64,000 nt of DNA from Ascaphus truei (lineage: Eukaryota > Chordata > Amphibia > Anura > Ascaphidae), in the NCBI GenBank assembly GCA_036426205.1, contig CM071579.1, forward strand, positions 18,265,610 to 18,329,609, given 5' to 3'. The notes under the pieces are model-generated. The model made no database searches. It was not told where the DNA came from and was given only the letters and a program-made list of their open reading frames with translations. Numbering within the stretch: position 1 is the first letter of the stretch; each line of letters opens with the position of its first letter. The position numbers and the translations under genes were made by a program. Of this stretch, positions 25,434-35,986 are shown piece by piece.

Positions 25434-26726
25434 CATAGTTACATAGTAGATGAGGTTGAGAAAATACACACATCAATCAAGTTCAACCTATCCAAAATTT
25501 AGACAACAGATACTTTATCCAATATCCGTACTTACAGTATATTGATCCAGAGGAAGGTAAACAAAACCCCCCAGTGAAATATCATCCCATGATATCTCAT
25601 AAGGGGGGGGGGGATCCTTCCTGACTATAAATATTGGCAATCAGATTACTCCCTGGATCAACATCCTTCCCATGTTTACTTATTCGGTATATCCCTGTAC
25701 TGTAAATATTTTCTAAAAAGATGGCCAACTTTTTTTGAAGATATCTATTGTATCTGCCATCCCAGTCTCCATGGGTAATGAATTCCATATTTTAACTGCC
25801 CTTACTGTAAAGAACCCTTTCCTTTGTTGCTGGTGAAATCTCCTTTGCTCCAACCTTAAGGGATGACCCTGTGTCCTTTGTACTGTCCTTGGGATGAATA
25901 GTTATTTTGAACGCTCCTTGTATTGTTCAAGAATATATTTGTATATAGTTATCAAACCCCCTCTTAGACGCCTCTTTTCTAATGTAAACAAATCTAATTT
26001 AGCTAGCCTCTCCTCATAAATCAGATTATCCATCCCCTTTATTAATTTGATGTCTCTTCTGTGCACTTTCTTTAGTTCCATAATGTATTTTTTATGGAGT
26101 GGTGCCCAAAATTGTACTCCATATTCAAGGTGTGGTCTTTATAAAGGTACATAATTAGGTTTATTTCCCTTCCATCCATTGTCTGTTTAATGCAAGATAA
26201 GATCTTCTTTGCCTTTACCGCTACTGCCTGACATTGAGCACTATTGCTAAGCCTGTTGTCTACAAGCACTCCTAAATCCTTCTCCATCAAGGATTCTCCC
26301 TATTTATCCCCATTTAATTTGTAAGTCGCCTGTTTATTCTTGCTTCCCAAATGCATAACCTTACATTTATCTGTATTAAACCTCATCTGCCATTTACCTG
26401 CCCAAGTTTCCAGTCTATCCTAGTCCTTCTGGAGAGAAATTACACCCTGCTCTGATTCTACTAACATACTCAATTTAGTATTATCAGCAAAGATGGAGAC
26501 TTTGCTCTCGATGCCAACCTCAAGGTCATTAATAAAAAAGTTAAAAAGCAGGGGTCCCGGTACCGATCCCTGAGGTACTCCACTCATGACTTTAGCCCAA
26601 CCTGAAAAAGATCCATTTATGACAACCCTCTGTTGTCTGTCCTTCAACCAGTTTTCAATCCAGGTGCATATCTTTTTACCGAGTCCAATTGGATTTATTT
26701 TGTACACTAACCTCTGGTCTAATACA
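25433..26726 (-). pseudogene. CR1-like LINE inserted in the minisatellite, reverse transcriptase remnant
   Basis: The 3' end ACATAGTTACATAGTAGATG starts right after array sequence, and array sequence (AATACAATATAATGCAATAC) resumes after 26720. The minus strand encodes WIENWLKDRQQRVVINGSFS, SGVPQGSVPGPLLFNFFIND and then FADNT, where the catalytic motif of the family is FADDT. Further on come MMEKDLGVLVDNRLSNSAQC and the ELERVQ-type region with frame breaks. The copy is cut short at its 5' end and defective. The Asp-to-Asn codon is at 26480-26482. Confidence 0.88.
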
Positions 26727-26792
26727 ATATAATGCAATACAATATAATACAATTTAAAACAATATAATATAATCTTCTGGCAGTGAAGGGTT

Positions 26793-28375
26793 TACCTCAA
26801 CCTGTGCTACAGAGGCCTCTCCAGCACTGAAAAGGTTACATTCCAAACCATAAAAACAGCTTTCACCTCTTACCTTGAAGTCTGTCCCCTAAAACCTTAA
26901 GATTTCGAGTTCTTTTACCTTTCTTTCGTCTATTTGTTAATAATAGTTTTTTTGTTGACTGAACCTTCTAACTAGTCTCTTTTATTCTGTTGAATATTTA
27001 TTTCTTGATGCTGATATGTTTATTGTTTGTGTGAGTGACCGTGTTCACAAGATGTTCGTCCTCTTGACAGCAGATGATTGAGGTCACACCGTATCTTTGC
27101 AAATCTTACCCTTGGCCTCACATATACAAAACTGTAACTGTAGTTGTTTTTAGGGAGACTATGGGAGTTATTTATTAAACGGTAATAGTGACTTTAATGG
27201 GAGTTTCCATGAGATAGTGACCTGATCGGCAATATCAATAACCCCCAATGAGTGGAAATGCTGAAGATCTCTTCATATTCTATTAACTTGCATTAGGTTA
27301 AGGGAACATTTTCCAATGACAGAGAATAAAAATTATGAATTAGATTCAGACAACAGTAGCCCTCATTGATATGCTATGAAGCTGTTTTCTTGTGCTGGTG
27401 AATATTTTTGCTCCATTCATGTGAATGGAACTGGGCACTTCTCCAGGTCTGGAAATCCTCTACACATGAGCATGCTGAACATGGGCCAGTGAGGGTGTGT
27501 CTCTCGGAAATTAGAAAAGTTGGCCAGTATGATGTCTATGTAAAAGAGACATCAGTTTGGCCAACATAGTACCACTTCAGTGCTGGCTGGGACAGCCACA
27601 CATGGGGAAGTATACTATTGTTGCCCCTTTAGAATTGTAGTGGAGATAGAGGCCTTACAGGTCTGGCTGGCCATTTAAATTCTTCAGCAATTTACTCACT
27701 TCTTTCTACATCTCAAGACAATCGCTTTTGAGATTTGTTTGGCTGAGTGGAAAGATCCTAAATGTCTATCCTAGTGTCAAATCTTACGACCTACCATTTC
27801 AGTGATTTACTGAACCTCATCCTCAGGCAGCCGCACTGTCAGAAAGACTTAATCCTTTAATGGTACGGTGATGCCTTGTGATTGCCGGCCTGAAAATTCT
27901 GCAACACTCTCAGTTACACTCTGTTCAATTACATGCGCTTCTTCTACTTTTCATATCTTATCAGTTGGCATATTCCTGCAAGTAACAATGTAATTGCTGT
28001 TGAATCATGGATTTGTCATTTCTTGGAAAGCAAATAACTCAGTGAAATCTTGATCAAATGAGTATTAGTCATCGGATTGAACAATTTTCGTTTATTTTCT
28101 GCGTCTTGCCCAATGATAAATATTTTTATGGGTAAGATGATTACACTTTGCAAATGTTTAAACTATTATTGTTACTCCCAAATTGCCTGATGTTTAAATG
28201 TATTAACATATTCCTTTTCTCTTTCTCTCAACCCATATTTTAGGGTCTGGTTGGGAGCAACTCCACCTTTAATGTATACCTATACTGTATAAAACCCTGC
28301 TCACTTAATGTAACCATTTATTTGTAACCAGAAATCTATGCCTAAGACACACGTGAAAACGAGAGGTACCCCCCC
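26793..28375. other. No gene seen
   Basis: About 1.5 kb of ordinary AT-rich sequence without coding signal or clear repeats. The end (28290-28365) is a copy of the GTGAAAACGA repeat. Confidence 0.5.
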
Positions 28376-28625
28376 TCCCCCACCTGGTATCCGCATCAAA
28401 AGACGCTACGGCATCATGTGACGCCACGTCGCGTGACCTATGGTGTCATTTGACGCTTGTCACGTCACATGGTCCCACGGCGTCATTTGCCAACCAGCTG
28501 AATCCCAGTAAGTGAAGTGTTGCCGGGGCCTCACTGGATCCCCCAGCATTTAATTTAAATGCCGTGGGGAAGAGCGCGGGGCCTCTGCAACCGCCCGCGC
28601 CCCCTCAGCAAAATCTCCCGCACTG
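28376..28625. repeat. hAT family 2 interior fragment
   Basis: CpG-rich block with CATGTGACG- and GTCATTTGACGC-type motifs and GCATTTAATTTAAATGCCGTG, GGGGAAGAGCGCGGGGCCTC. The same order is found at 43310-43490 and, in reverse, at 63600-63760. No ends are seen here. Confidence 0.55.
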
Positions 28626-29120
28626 CTGCTTTAGTGGTTATGTGATGTTAAGACTAATGCGTGTTTTGCACATCATTAGCACTAACCATCCGAGGAATGC
28701 CCTGCATTGTCACAAACATGCCCCACCACATCAAAGAAGCTCTCAGCAGCCTTCTCCTGCGATGCTGCAGTTAGAATCCAAAAGCTCCAACACAGTGGCG
28801 AACATGGACATCAATTCTCAGCATCACTATATGAAGGTGCTATACAGACGTTTTGCCTGCCTGAGTGTCTTGTGCTTCAGTGAGTGAGTCAGGGAGCACT
28901 TGGAAAAGATTTTCTATTCTATAGGGACACATGGTACAGCAACCATTTATATTGTACCATTTGTGATTGTGATTTTCACCATTGGGTCTAATAGGAGTAT
29001 TGGTCATTACTCTACAGGGGGGTGATGTTTGTTGGGGGGAGTGGAAGGTGGGGGGGGGGATGTTGGGTGTAGTTGCCCCAGGGATGGTGGTTAGGACCCC
29101 CAACATAATGGTGGTAGGGG
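28626..29120. other. No gene seen
   Basis: Includes G-rich runs near 29040-29065. No coding signal. Confidence 0.4.
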
Positions 29121-29232
29121 TTAACCCCTTGTCTGCCGTAGTCATTAGTAAAGCATTGTATGCCAAGGTGGGTAAGTAGTATAGGTTTAGTTAAGTATTA
29201 ACTCATGACCAATTGGGCTACTAAGGGGTTAA
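29121..29232. mobile_element. piggyBac-like MITE with perfect TTAACCCCTT ends
   Basis: TTAACCCCTTGTCTGCCGTAG on the left and GGCTACTAAGGGGTTAA on the right. The ten terminal bases are perfectly inverted and include the TTAA target. 112 bases, non-coding. Confidence 0.65.
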
Positions 29233-29289
29233 TATCTAGTTAAATGTGTTATATGTACTATGTTATCATCTATTCCATGTTGCTTTAGC

Positions 29290-29342
29290 TTATCTTGCCT
29301 ATGTACAGTATATAATGGCCATTATACACATAGGCAAGATAG
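29290..29342. repeat. Short palindrome
   Basis: ATCTTGCCTATGT and ACATAGGCAAGAT face each other around a 24-base AT-rich loop. Confidence 0.7.
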
Positions 29343-29878
29343 AGCGAACGCCAGCCTGGAGTAGGGGGTACAACAAAATGTGGTACTTTTTGTCGTTGAC
29401 AAAATTTGGCAATTTTGGGTGATTACAACATTTGCGGTATTTTGTCATTTTGGTGCCGGTCCCGATATTTTTCTCAGATACGGTAAAAAAAATGGTTATT
29501 TGTTTGTAGTAATGGGGAGAGAAGGGTTCCCTTTGCAGCACAGCACCGTATATATGTATAATGACTGGATTAAAATACTTTATTTCCAATAATATTTAAA
29601 ATAATGGGCATCCACATACAATGAATGAAATGAGAGACAATTAATGTTAAAAAGCTTAAAGTCAACCACATTATTGTGCAATAGGGTGGGGTAGACAAAT
29701 GTTTAAGACCGGTGTTGTAACAAATATACTTGTCTAAACAAAAGCAAAATAGTAGACCTCTGTGAGTGTGCACCAACCAGCTAGATCAAAGGATCTTGTA
29801 TATGGTAGCAGGATCGCTTGGCTCAGTAATATCTTTCACACATTGACTCTATGTCTAAAATAAGCCTATAATACTATA
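29343..29878. other. No gene seen
   Basis: Ordinary sequence; frames present are short and unrecognised. Confidence 0.4.
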
Positions 29879-30603
29879 CATATAGTAATAATCCTGATAT
29901 AATAACCATAAATTAGACACAATTAGGAAATCCCCCTTTGTTTGAAACAAGATGTTTGAGCACTAGACCGTAGGGAAATGCAGATACCAATTTGTGGTAT
30001 ATCTTCTGACCTGTGGCTGTGGGAAGCAAAACGTGGGGAGGACGATAAGACCTCTGAAATCAAAGGATACGGGAACAAGTCAGGCTTATCAAAAAGGGTG
30101 ACTAAAATCACCCAGTATCCAAACACGTGTCACAATGTCCCCAGGGTAACCTAAAGAAACTGATGTACAGGGGCATTGAAATGGTCCCACCATTAACTGG
30201 AGGTGGAAACAGGGTTAATAAGCTTGACCGTAGGGAAATGTACTGGATCTTTACCTTGCGAACTAGAATGACCAGAGGACTCAACTCAGACTGGGATCTT
30301 AGTAATTTTTTATGATTTTAAGTTTTATAATTTGTATTATATACAAATTATATACATATTTCTTTAAATATATATAATTTTCTTCCTCCCCTGCCCCCAT
30401 TTCCCCCGCCCCCTTCAACCCCCCTCCCCTTTTCCATATTATTTCATTTCATATTATTTTATTTCTTTAGATTTGTACATTGCTAGTTCTTTGGTTCTGC
30501 ATTTCCCTACGGTCTAGTGCTCAAACATCTTGTTTCAAACAAAAGGGGATTTCCTCATTTTATCTGATTTATGATTATTATATCAGGATTATTACTATGT
30601 GCA
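29879..30603. repeat. Long inverted repeat (110-base arms)
   Basis: The left arm 29879-29988 and right arm 30493-30603 are complementary over about 110 bases at close to 90 per cent. The shared core runs from GGAAATCCCC through GTTTGAAACAAGATGTTTGA to GCACTAGACCGTAGGGAAATG. The spacer of about 500 bases contains a third fragment, GACCGTAGGGAAATG, near 30225, and a pyrimidine-rich stretch at 30383-30435. No terminal duplication or protein was found. Confidence 0.8.
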
Positions 30604-31110
30604 TATATGTGCGAAAAAAAGGATAATGTGCTTATAGCGCTAATGCAAGAACTAATGTAGTGTGAAATAACCACTACTAGTGTATACCAAAAAACCCTAT
30701 ATTTATAGGATAGGTTGATAGGATCAATGAGATCAATACTGATCACACACAGAAACAACAAAAAATAATCCGGCACCTAAAACAAGCTAAATTTATACAG
30801 TGAAAAAACCTGACCATATGTAATGTCCAGTTCTGTTGAACTAGGGGTCTTCAGATAATTCTTGACGGTTGTCTCACAATATGTGGAGAAAAGACCAGAG
30901 ACCAATCATAGTGTAACTGTAAAACTGCTCATATGATAAACAAACAATACAAACTTAACAAACAAAAACACAAAACAGACCAACTAACACTAAATACTAA
31001 ACTAAACAACAACTAGTGTTGAGCCAGAAAACGACTAATTTAATAAAAATTCACTTAAAAATAAATTGTGACATACACAAGGGGTGATAACGTAGGAACT
31101 CTGCTCCGGT
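30604..31110. other. No gene; likely 5' part of a Penelope-like insertion
   Basis: AT-rich sequence leading into the reverse transcriptase remnant. No motif of its own. Confidence 0.35.
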
Positions 31111-31184
31111 GTGGGAAAAATTGAAAACCTACTCACAACAAGCATGATTAGGAAGGCATAGTGGGTGATCCCTTTCCCAAAAAC

Positions 31185-31304
31185 GTGCCCACTTATGCCA
31201 ATTTATTTATGGGCAAGTGGAAGGATGAGTATATCTGGAACAACTGCCCCCTCGGTGCAAACCTAGTGCTCTGGCGCCGTTATATCGATGATGTTATTTC
31301 TTGA
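31185..31304 (+). pseudogene. Penelope-like reverse transcriptase fragment
   Basis: Forty codons: VPTYANLFMGKWKDEYIWNN, then CPLGANLVLWRRYIDDVIS and a stop. YIDD is the catalytic motif of reverse transcriptase; the preceding PTYANLFM block and the RRYIDD spelling are typical of Penelope-like elements. The frame ends at once in TGA, which belongs to the adjoining hammerhead-like core, so the rest of the enzyme and the GIY-YIG nuclease are missing. This marks a deletion joint or recombination into the terminal repeat. Confidence 0.75.
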
Positions 31305-31337
31305 TAAAGTGCACTACCTGCACGAAACGCGTAGAAG
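31297..31337 (+). ncRNA. Hammerhead-like fold, copy 2
   Basis: Stem I TTTC (31297-31300), core TTGATAA (two changes from CTGANGA), extra A, stem II GTGCA-loop CTACC-TGCAC (31309-31323), GAA, ACGCGT (31327-31332), A, then GAAG (31334-31337), which pairs with TTTC with one wobble. AATAAA lies at 31368-31373. The stems differ in sequence from copy 1 but pair in the same places. Core changes make cleavage unlikely for this copy. Confidence 0.5.
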
Positions 31338-31399
31338 GCTTGCACTCTCTGTTTTTTATGCACAATCAATAAATTAATTCATTTTGCCAGACCTGCTCT

Positions 31400-31800
31400 C
31401 TGTTTTTGCTGTGCGCTGCACATACACTGCCTTGGATATATACAAAATCTGTCTGACATTAACATTGAATTGTGTTTTTTAGGGGATGAATTAATGAAAT
31501 TGTTATTTCTGATTAATATATTATACTCTTAGTAAGAGTGAATTTATGTCCAATAATTGTTCTATTGAGTTCATAGTGTTCTAAGCATTTATTATCATCC
31601 TTAATATACAATAATGTCATATAGTCTATCTCAATATTTTTTGTGTCATATGTTGAAATGCAATCATTCTAAAGAAGCTACAGTATGCCTTTTTTATATT
31701 TTTCTTTAATTTTGTTCAGGGACAATGTGCTGCTACTTTCAACCCCCTTTATTCCTACGTTAAGATAGCAGAGGCTGTATGGGAGAATGTAGCATCCTTT
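31400..31800. other. No gene seen
   Basis: AT-rich sequence. Confidence 0.4.
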
Positions 31801-31844
31801 GTTCTCTCTAATAACGTGTCTGAGATCAGATGCATTGCAAGGAA

Positions 31845-32545
31845 CCCCAACCTTCTTTAATAGTACGTCTGAGATCAGATGCATTGTAAGGAACCCCCCA
31901 ACCTTCTCTAATAACGTGTCTGAGATCAGATGCATTGCAAGGAACCCCAACCCTCTCTAATAGCGCGTCTGAGATGAGATACATTGTAAGTGTAGCGGTC
32001 ATGTAAAATGCCTACAGTCATCTCTCCTGCTGGCAGTCCCTGTCTCCGGGACTCGCGCGGTTCATCCACAGCGCGCCCGGGGACAGGGGACTGGAGCCGG
32101 TCAAGTCGGCTGGGTCACTGGCCATTGAGGCGGCTGGATTAAACCCCGAGACAGGGGCACAGAGACTTTCACCCCGCCCCGCGACCCCTAGGTCGGGGCG
32201 AGGGGCCAATGTGAGATTGGGTGGGTCAGGCCGGGCCAGAAATACCGTTACATTAGGAATCCCCCAACCCTCTCTAATAGCGCGTCTGAGATCAGATACA
32301 TTGTAAGGAACCTGAACCCTCTCTAATAGCGCGTCTGAGATCAGTTACATTGTAAGGAACCTCAACCCTCTCTAATAGCGTCTGGGATCAAATACATTGT
32401 AAGGAACCCCAACCCTCTCTAATAGCGCGTCTGAGATCAGATACATTGTAAGGAACCCCCCAACCCTCTCTAATAGCGCGTCTGAGATCAGATGCATTGT
32501 AAGGAACCCCAACCCTCTCTAATAGCGCATCTGAGATCAGATGCA
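31845..32545. repeat. Minisatellite, 49-bp unit
   Basis: GGAACCCCAACCCTCTCTAA, TAGCGCGTCTGAGATCAGAT and ACATTGTAA, about nine full copies, with further degenerate ones from 31795. Interrupted by a 262-base insertion at 31991-32252. Confidence 0.92.
31991..32252. mobile_element. Insertion in the 49-bp array, TG...CA ends
   Basis: TGTAGCGG at the left and CCGTTACA at the right are inverted 8-base ends with one change. The interior is GC-rich, unlike the array. TG...CA ends and size would fit a small solo LTR. Flanking GTAAG and TTAGG match at three of five bases, so the target duplication is doubtful. Confidence 0.5.
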
Positions 32546-32892
32546 TTATAAATGCTTATATATTTCGTACAATTTTCCAATGACCTGAACATTTCAGGAA
32601 CTCTTTAGGGGTGCTCGGGGAACCCAAGGGTTCATAGAAACCCACTTAAAAACACTGCTTTAGGCCAATGTTTCAAATTAATGCATCAACTTCTGCATCT
32701 CAAACCAGTCAGTTTTTCCCTTTTCTGAGTTGACATAATAATCTGCATAACATGTGAAACCCCTAAATCATGTCTTCTTGCAAACGGAATAATTACAAGT
32801 CAAAATAACTTTTTTTTTTAAATGTCCTTGTTTTGTTCTTTTGTTTTGGTTTTGCTGTGACGAATATCTCATGAAGTTATTGCCGTTTAGAA
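32546..32892. other. No gene seen
   Basis: Ordinary AT-rich sequence. Confidence 0.4.
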
Positions 32893-33117
32893 CAGGGGTG
32901 GGAAACTCCATTCTTCAAGGACCAACAACAGGTCAGGTTTTCAGGATATCCCTGCTTCAGTACAGGTGGCTCAATCAGTCACTGCTTCAGCACAGGTGGC
33001 TCAATCAGAGGCTCAGTTCATGACTGAGCCTCTGATTGAGCCACCTGTGCTGAAACAGGGACACCCTGAAAACCTGACCTGTTGGTGGCCCTTGAGGACT
33101 GGAGTTGCCCACTCCTG
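32893..33117. mobile_element. hAT MITE family 1, with target duplication
   Basis: Ends CAGGGGTGGGAAACTCC and GGAGTTGCCCACTCCTG. Flanking 8-mers GTTTAGAA (32885-32892) and GTTTAGAT (33118-33125) agree at seven of eight positions. Long inverted arms; the left one contains an internal 30-base duplication. Confidence 0.85.
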
Positions 33118-33592
33118 GTTTAGATGAACCTTCCATACTTTTGTTACTAGTTTACTAATAGCAATTAAAGAAATGTACACCCTTCGCCTCAACAAACTAA
33201 AAGCGTCTAGACACATAAGATAAATGAGAAAATAATACTAAAATAAACATTGCAACAATATTTCATTAAGCAAATGCACTGCACATAAACAGGTGATAAA
33301 AATTAAAGTCCAGAACGGACGACATTAATAAAGCAAAAACACTGATTTCAAGATTTATGGGCTGGCTACAAAAGAACTAAATAATTGATAGCAAATACAG
33401 ATAACAATATAACTTGGCTCCAGTGTGATAAACAAACAGAAAACTTCAATGCTCCTGCATATTATGACATCGCTTTGTCTAAACCAGTCTTGACCTCTGG
33501 CTCTTGAGACGTATATGCACCATCTTGGTTTCTTTTGTGTTGCTTTGTGCATCGGGGAGAAAGTGGTGCTGGCTTGATTCTGATGGATGGCT
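33118..33592. other. No gene seen
   Basis: AT-rich; lies downstream of the possible exon remnant on the minus strand. Confidence 0.35.
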
Positions 33593-33859
33593 CTACAGAG
33601 AGTCACTGTTATCCTTGACTGGATGCAGATGGCCCAGTAAAAAATGAATGCTGCCAGCACACACTATCTTTATCAGCTGTAAAAGTTCAGCAGGGACCTT
33701 CTTCCCCATCACTAGCCCGAGACAGCCAGCCTTCTGTTTCAGCACCGCATCACACACTGTCCTAATGAGTTCTTCTAACACACTGGAGTCCAGATAACTC
33801 GATTGATAATAATACTTTTTGGCAGCCTGTGTTTGCAACACAATGTTCAGTTTTTGACA
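33593..33859 (-). pseudogene. Possible exon or pseudogene remnant, unidentified
   Basis: A frame of about 88 codons with protein-like composition, unlike the repeats: CQKLNIVLQTQAAKKYYYQ, then LDSSVLEELIRTVCDAVLKQ and VMGKKVPAELLQLIKIVCAG, ending HPVKDNSDSL and a stop. It reads like two amphipathic helices. Upstream there is a stop, but ACACAG near 33827 could be a splice acceptor. I do not recognise the family. Alternatives are a terminal exon of a gene inside or near WT1's downstream region, a processed pseudogene fragment, or chance. Confidence 0.3.
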
Positions 33860-34211
33860 TCAGGGAATAATACAGGTTTTTTTTAAACTTTTTTTTTACC
33901 TTTATTACTATGCTACTAACGAGTTTTGTTATTTTGTTCATTTTAGACAGAGGGGGGGGGGGGGGGGCGACTTCCTAAAATCTTCCGGCTGCAAAAACTA
34001 TTTACACCAAATTTATCAAAGGACATTTACATGGGATTCCTTTTCTTTAATAAATCTGGTGCTGCTTTTTGCGCTAGAGGAGGAGATTTTCCAAATCCCG
34101 CACATGCATTTTGGTGCATAACCAAATCAAAACCGCAATGCATTGCAGAGCCGTGTTAGCAACGGGGTTAGGAAATGGGATTCAATCTGTGCATGCCTTA
34201 ATGTACCTTAA
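33860..34211. other. No gene; G-run
   Basis: About 17 G in a row at 33950-33967. Confidence 0.5.
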
Positions 34212-34455
34212 ATTGCTCAACTCCAGCCCTCATGACCCCCCCACTGGGCAGTTTTTAAGGACATCCCTGCTTCAGCACGGGTGGTTCAATCAGTTCCTGC
34301 TTCAGCATAGGTGACTCAATCAGTCTCTGCTTCAGCACAGGTGGCTCCATCAGAGGCTCAGTCTTCGACTGAGTCACTGATGGAGCCACCTGTGCTGAAG
34401 CAGGGATATCCTTAAAACCTGTCCTGTTAGGGGGGGGGGGGGGTTGAGGACTTGA
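34212..34455. mobile_element. hAT MITE family 1 with internal 30-bp repeats
   Basis: GCTCAACTCCAGCCCTCATG on the left, TTGAGGACTTGAGTTAAGC on the right. Three direct copies of a 30-base unit (GCTTCAGCACAGGTGGCT type) follow the left arm. The ends are eroded, and no duplication could be confirmed. Confidence 0.7.
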
Positions 34456-34815
34456 GTTAAGCATGTCTTACATGACTGTGTCTTTAGGTCTTCATGAACA
34501 TGCAATATTTGTTTTTGGCCATAAATTATACTTATGGGTGGTTTTCCATATGTTACTTCTTTATATTGTGGTGTATCTTATTCATGTGAAAAGTAAGACG
34601 ACCGACATGTTTATTTAGCTTCATTATAACTGCAATATACACAGGAACAACGTGCGATGTCAGAGGTGCATCCCAGGGGTTTGAGCAGTACAGGGCAGGT
34701 CCATTAAATCAGGGCGAATAATAACTTTAGGTTACCTAAAATAGTAACAGGCATTATTTCCCCTGAGTTGAACACAAATCCACTAAGCTAATTCTATGCA
34801 GAAATATCAGTCGTC
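34456..34815. other. No gene seen
   Basis: Ordinary sequence. Confidence 0.4.
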
Positions 34816-34823
34816 GGTTAACT

Positions 34824-34904
34824 CAGCGGTGCGCAAACTTGGGGACGCGAGCTCCGGAGCAGGCCAGACAGGGGGGCGCAGCAGTAAAAGTGTGTGCTCC
34901 CCTG
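34824..34904. mobile_element. hAT MITE family 2, 81 bp, exact target duplication
   Basis: Ends CAGCGGTGCGCAAACT and AGTGTGTGCTCCCCTG. GGTTAACT is duplicated exactly at 34816-34823 and 34905-34912. A minimal deletion derivative of the larger element at 63102-63819. Confidence 0.85.
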
Positions 34905-34977
34905 GGTTAACTCACTAGCAAAGCGTTCACGTCAGGATAAGTTCGCTTCCAATAACTCATGCTAATTCATGCCTTGC

Positions 34978-35920
34978 CTAAGGCCTCGGTCCCGCTGCGC
35001 TCGGCGGCGCGGGCGGCCACACGCGACTTCCCCACCAGCAGGGGAATCCTGCGGAGCCGGTCCCGGTCCCCCCTGGCTGCACAGCTTACTACACGCTGTG
35101 GCGCGTCAGCCGCTATGGGATACAAGAGAATGGTGTTCCCTAGCGTTGACGCGTCACGTGGTGTGGCTGTGAGCCAATGGGGAGGGGAGGCTTCGGGAGG
35201 AGGAGAGGTTTCGGGGAGCGGGGAGGAGTGTGGAGTGAAAGCAGCGTGAGTGCCTGTCTGTGTGTATGTGTGTGCCTGAGTGCGTGAGTGCCTGCCTCTG
35301 TCTGTGTGTATGTGTGTGCCTGAGTGCGTGAGTGCCTGCCTCTGTCTGTGTGTGTGTGTGTGCCTGCCTCTGTCTGTGTGTGTGTCTGAGTGCGTGCGTG
35401 CCTGTCTGTGTGTGTGTATGTGTGTGCCTGAGTGCGTGTGTGCCTGCCTCTGTCTGTGTGTGTGTGTGTGCCTGCCTCTGTCTGTGTGTGTGTCTGAGTG
35501 TGTGCGTGCCTGTCTGTGTGTGTGTATGTGTGTGCCTGAGGTGAGTGGGTGCTTGCCCTATGTCGGTGTTGTGCTGATTGCGTGTGCCTGGGCTGCCTCT
35601 GTACTTTGTGTGTATGAGTGCGTGCGTGCTCTGTTCGGTGGGTGTATGTGTGTGCCTGAGTGCGTGTGTGCCTGCCTCTGTCTGTGTGTGTGTGTTGCTT
35701 TACTTACCTTCAATCAGCAGCCCGAGTCCGTGGAGGGAGGGGGGGGAGAGTAGCGGGTCCCTCCGCTCAAGCCACGCCCCCCCTCCCGCTCAAACCTCCC
35801 ACTCCCTCCCACCTCCCGCTCCGGCTGCCGCTCCCTACAGACCGCATATCGCGGTCTGTGTATGTCAGCGCACCGCCTGTCTGCAGTGCGGGCGCGCTGA
35901 CTCTGGGAGCGGGGCCTTAG
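34978..35920. mobile_element. GC-rich foldback element carrying a minisatellite
   Basis: Outer ends CCTAAGGCCTCGGTCCCGCT and GGGAGCGGGGCCTTAGCC are inverted. The interior is CpG-rich with the GT-rich array 35230-35700 in the middle. Outer ends resemble those at 17648-18010. No protein. Confidence 0.5.
35230..35700. repeat. GT-rich minisatellite with higher-order period
   Basis: Repeats of GTGTGCCTGAGTGCGTG and TGCCTGCCTCTGTCTGTGTG. A block of about 120 bases is itself repeated twice around 35330-35540. Cysteine-rich open frames here (MPASVCVCVCACLCL) are artefacts. Confidence 0.85.
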
Positions 35921-35986
35921 CCTAAAGGTGGCCTTCCCCTCCGCCCTGACCCTGAAACACGGGAAATATGCTAATAAGCAGGGCCG

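Larger units (their letters stand above)
22970..26792. mobile_element. Large inverted-end element filled by a minisatellite
   Basis: AACCCTCACTGCCAGAGG at 22970-22987 faces CTTCTGGCAGTGAAGGGTT at 26774-26792: inverted ends of 18-19 bases with one gap and one change. Everything between is tandem repeat plus an inserted LINE. The AACCCTT start resembles piggyBac-like ends (TTAACCCTT), but no intact TTAA flanks it. Confidence 0.45.

Noticed and set aside
26420..26752. Active reverse transcriptase gene
   Set aside because: Truncated LINE with a damaged catalytic motif and frame breaks.
35280..35753. Cysteine-rich frame resembling a small secreted protein
   Set aside because: Encoded by TGTGTGCCTG repeats; codons follow the repeat, not protein constraint.
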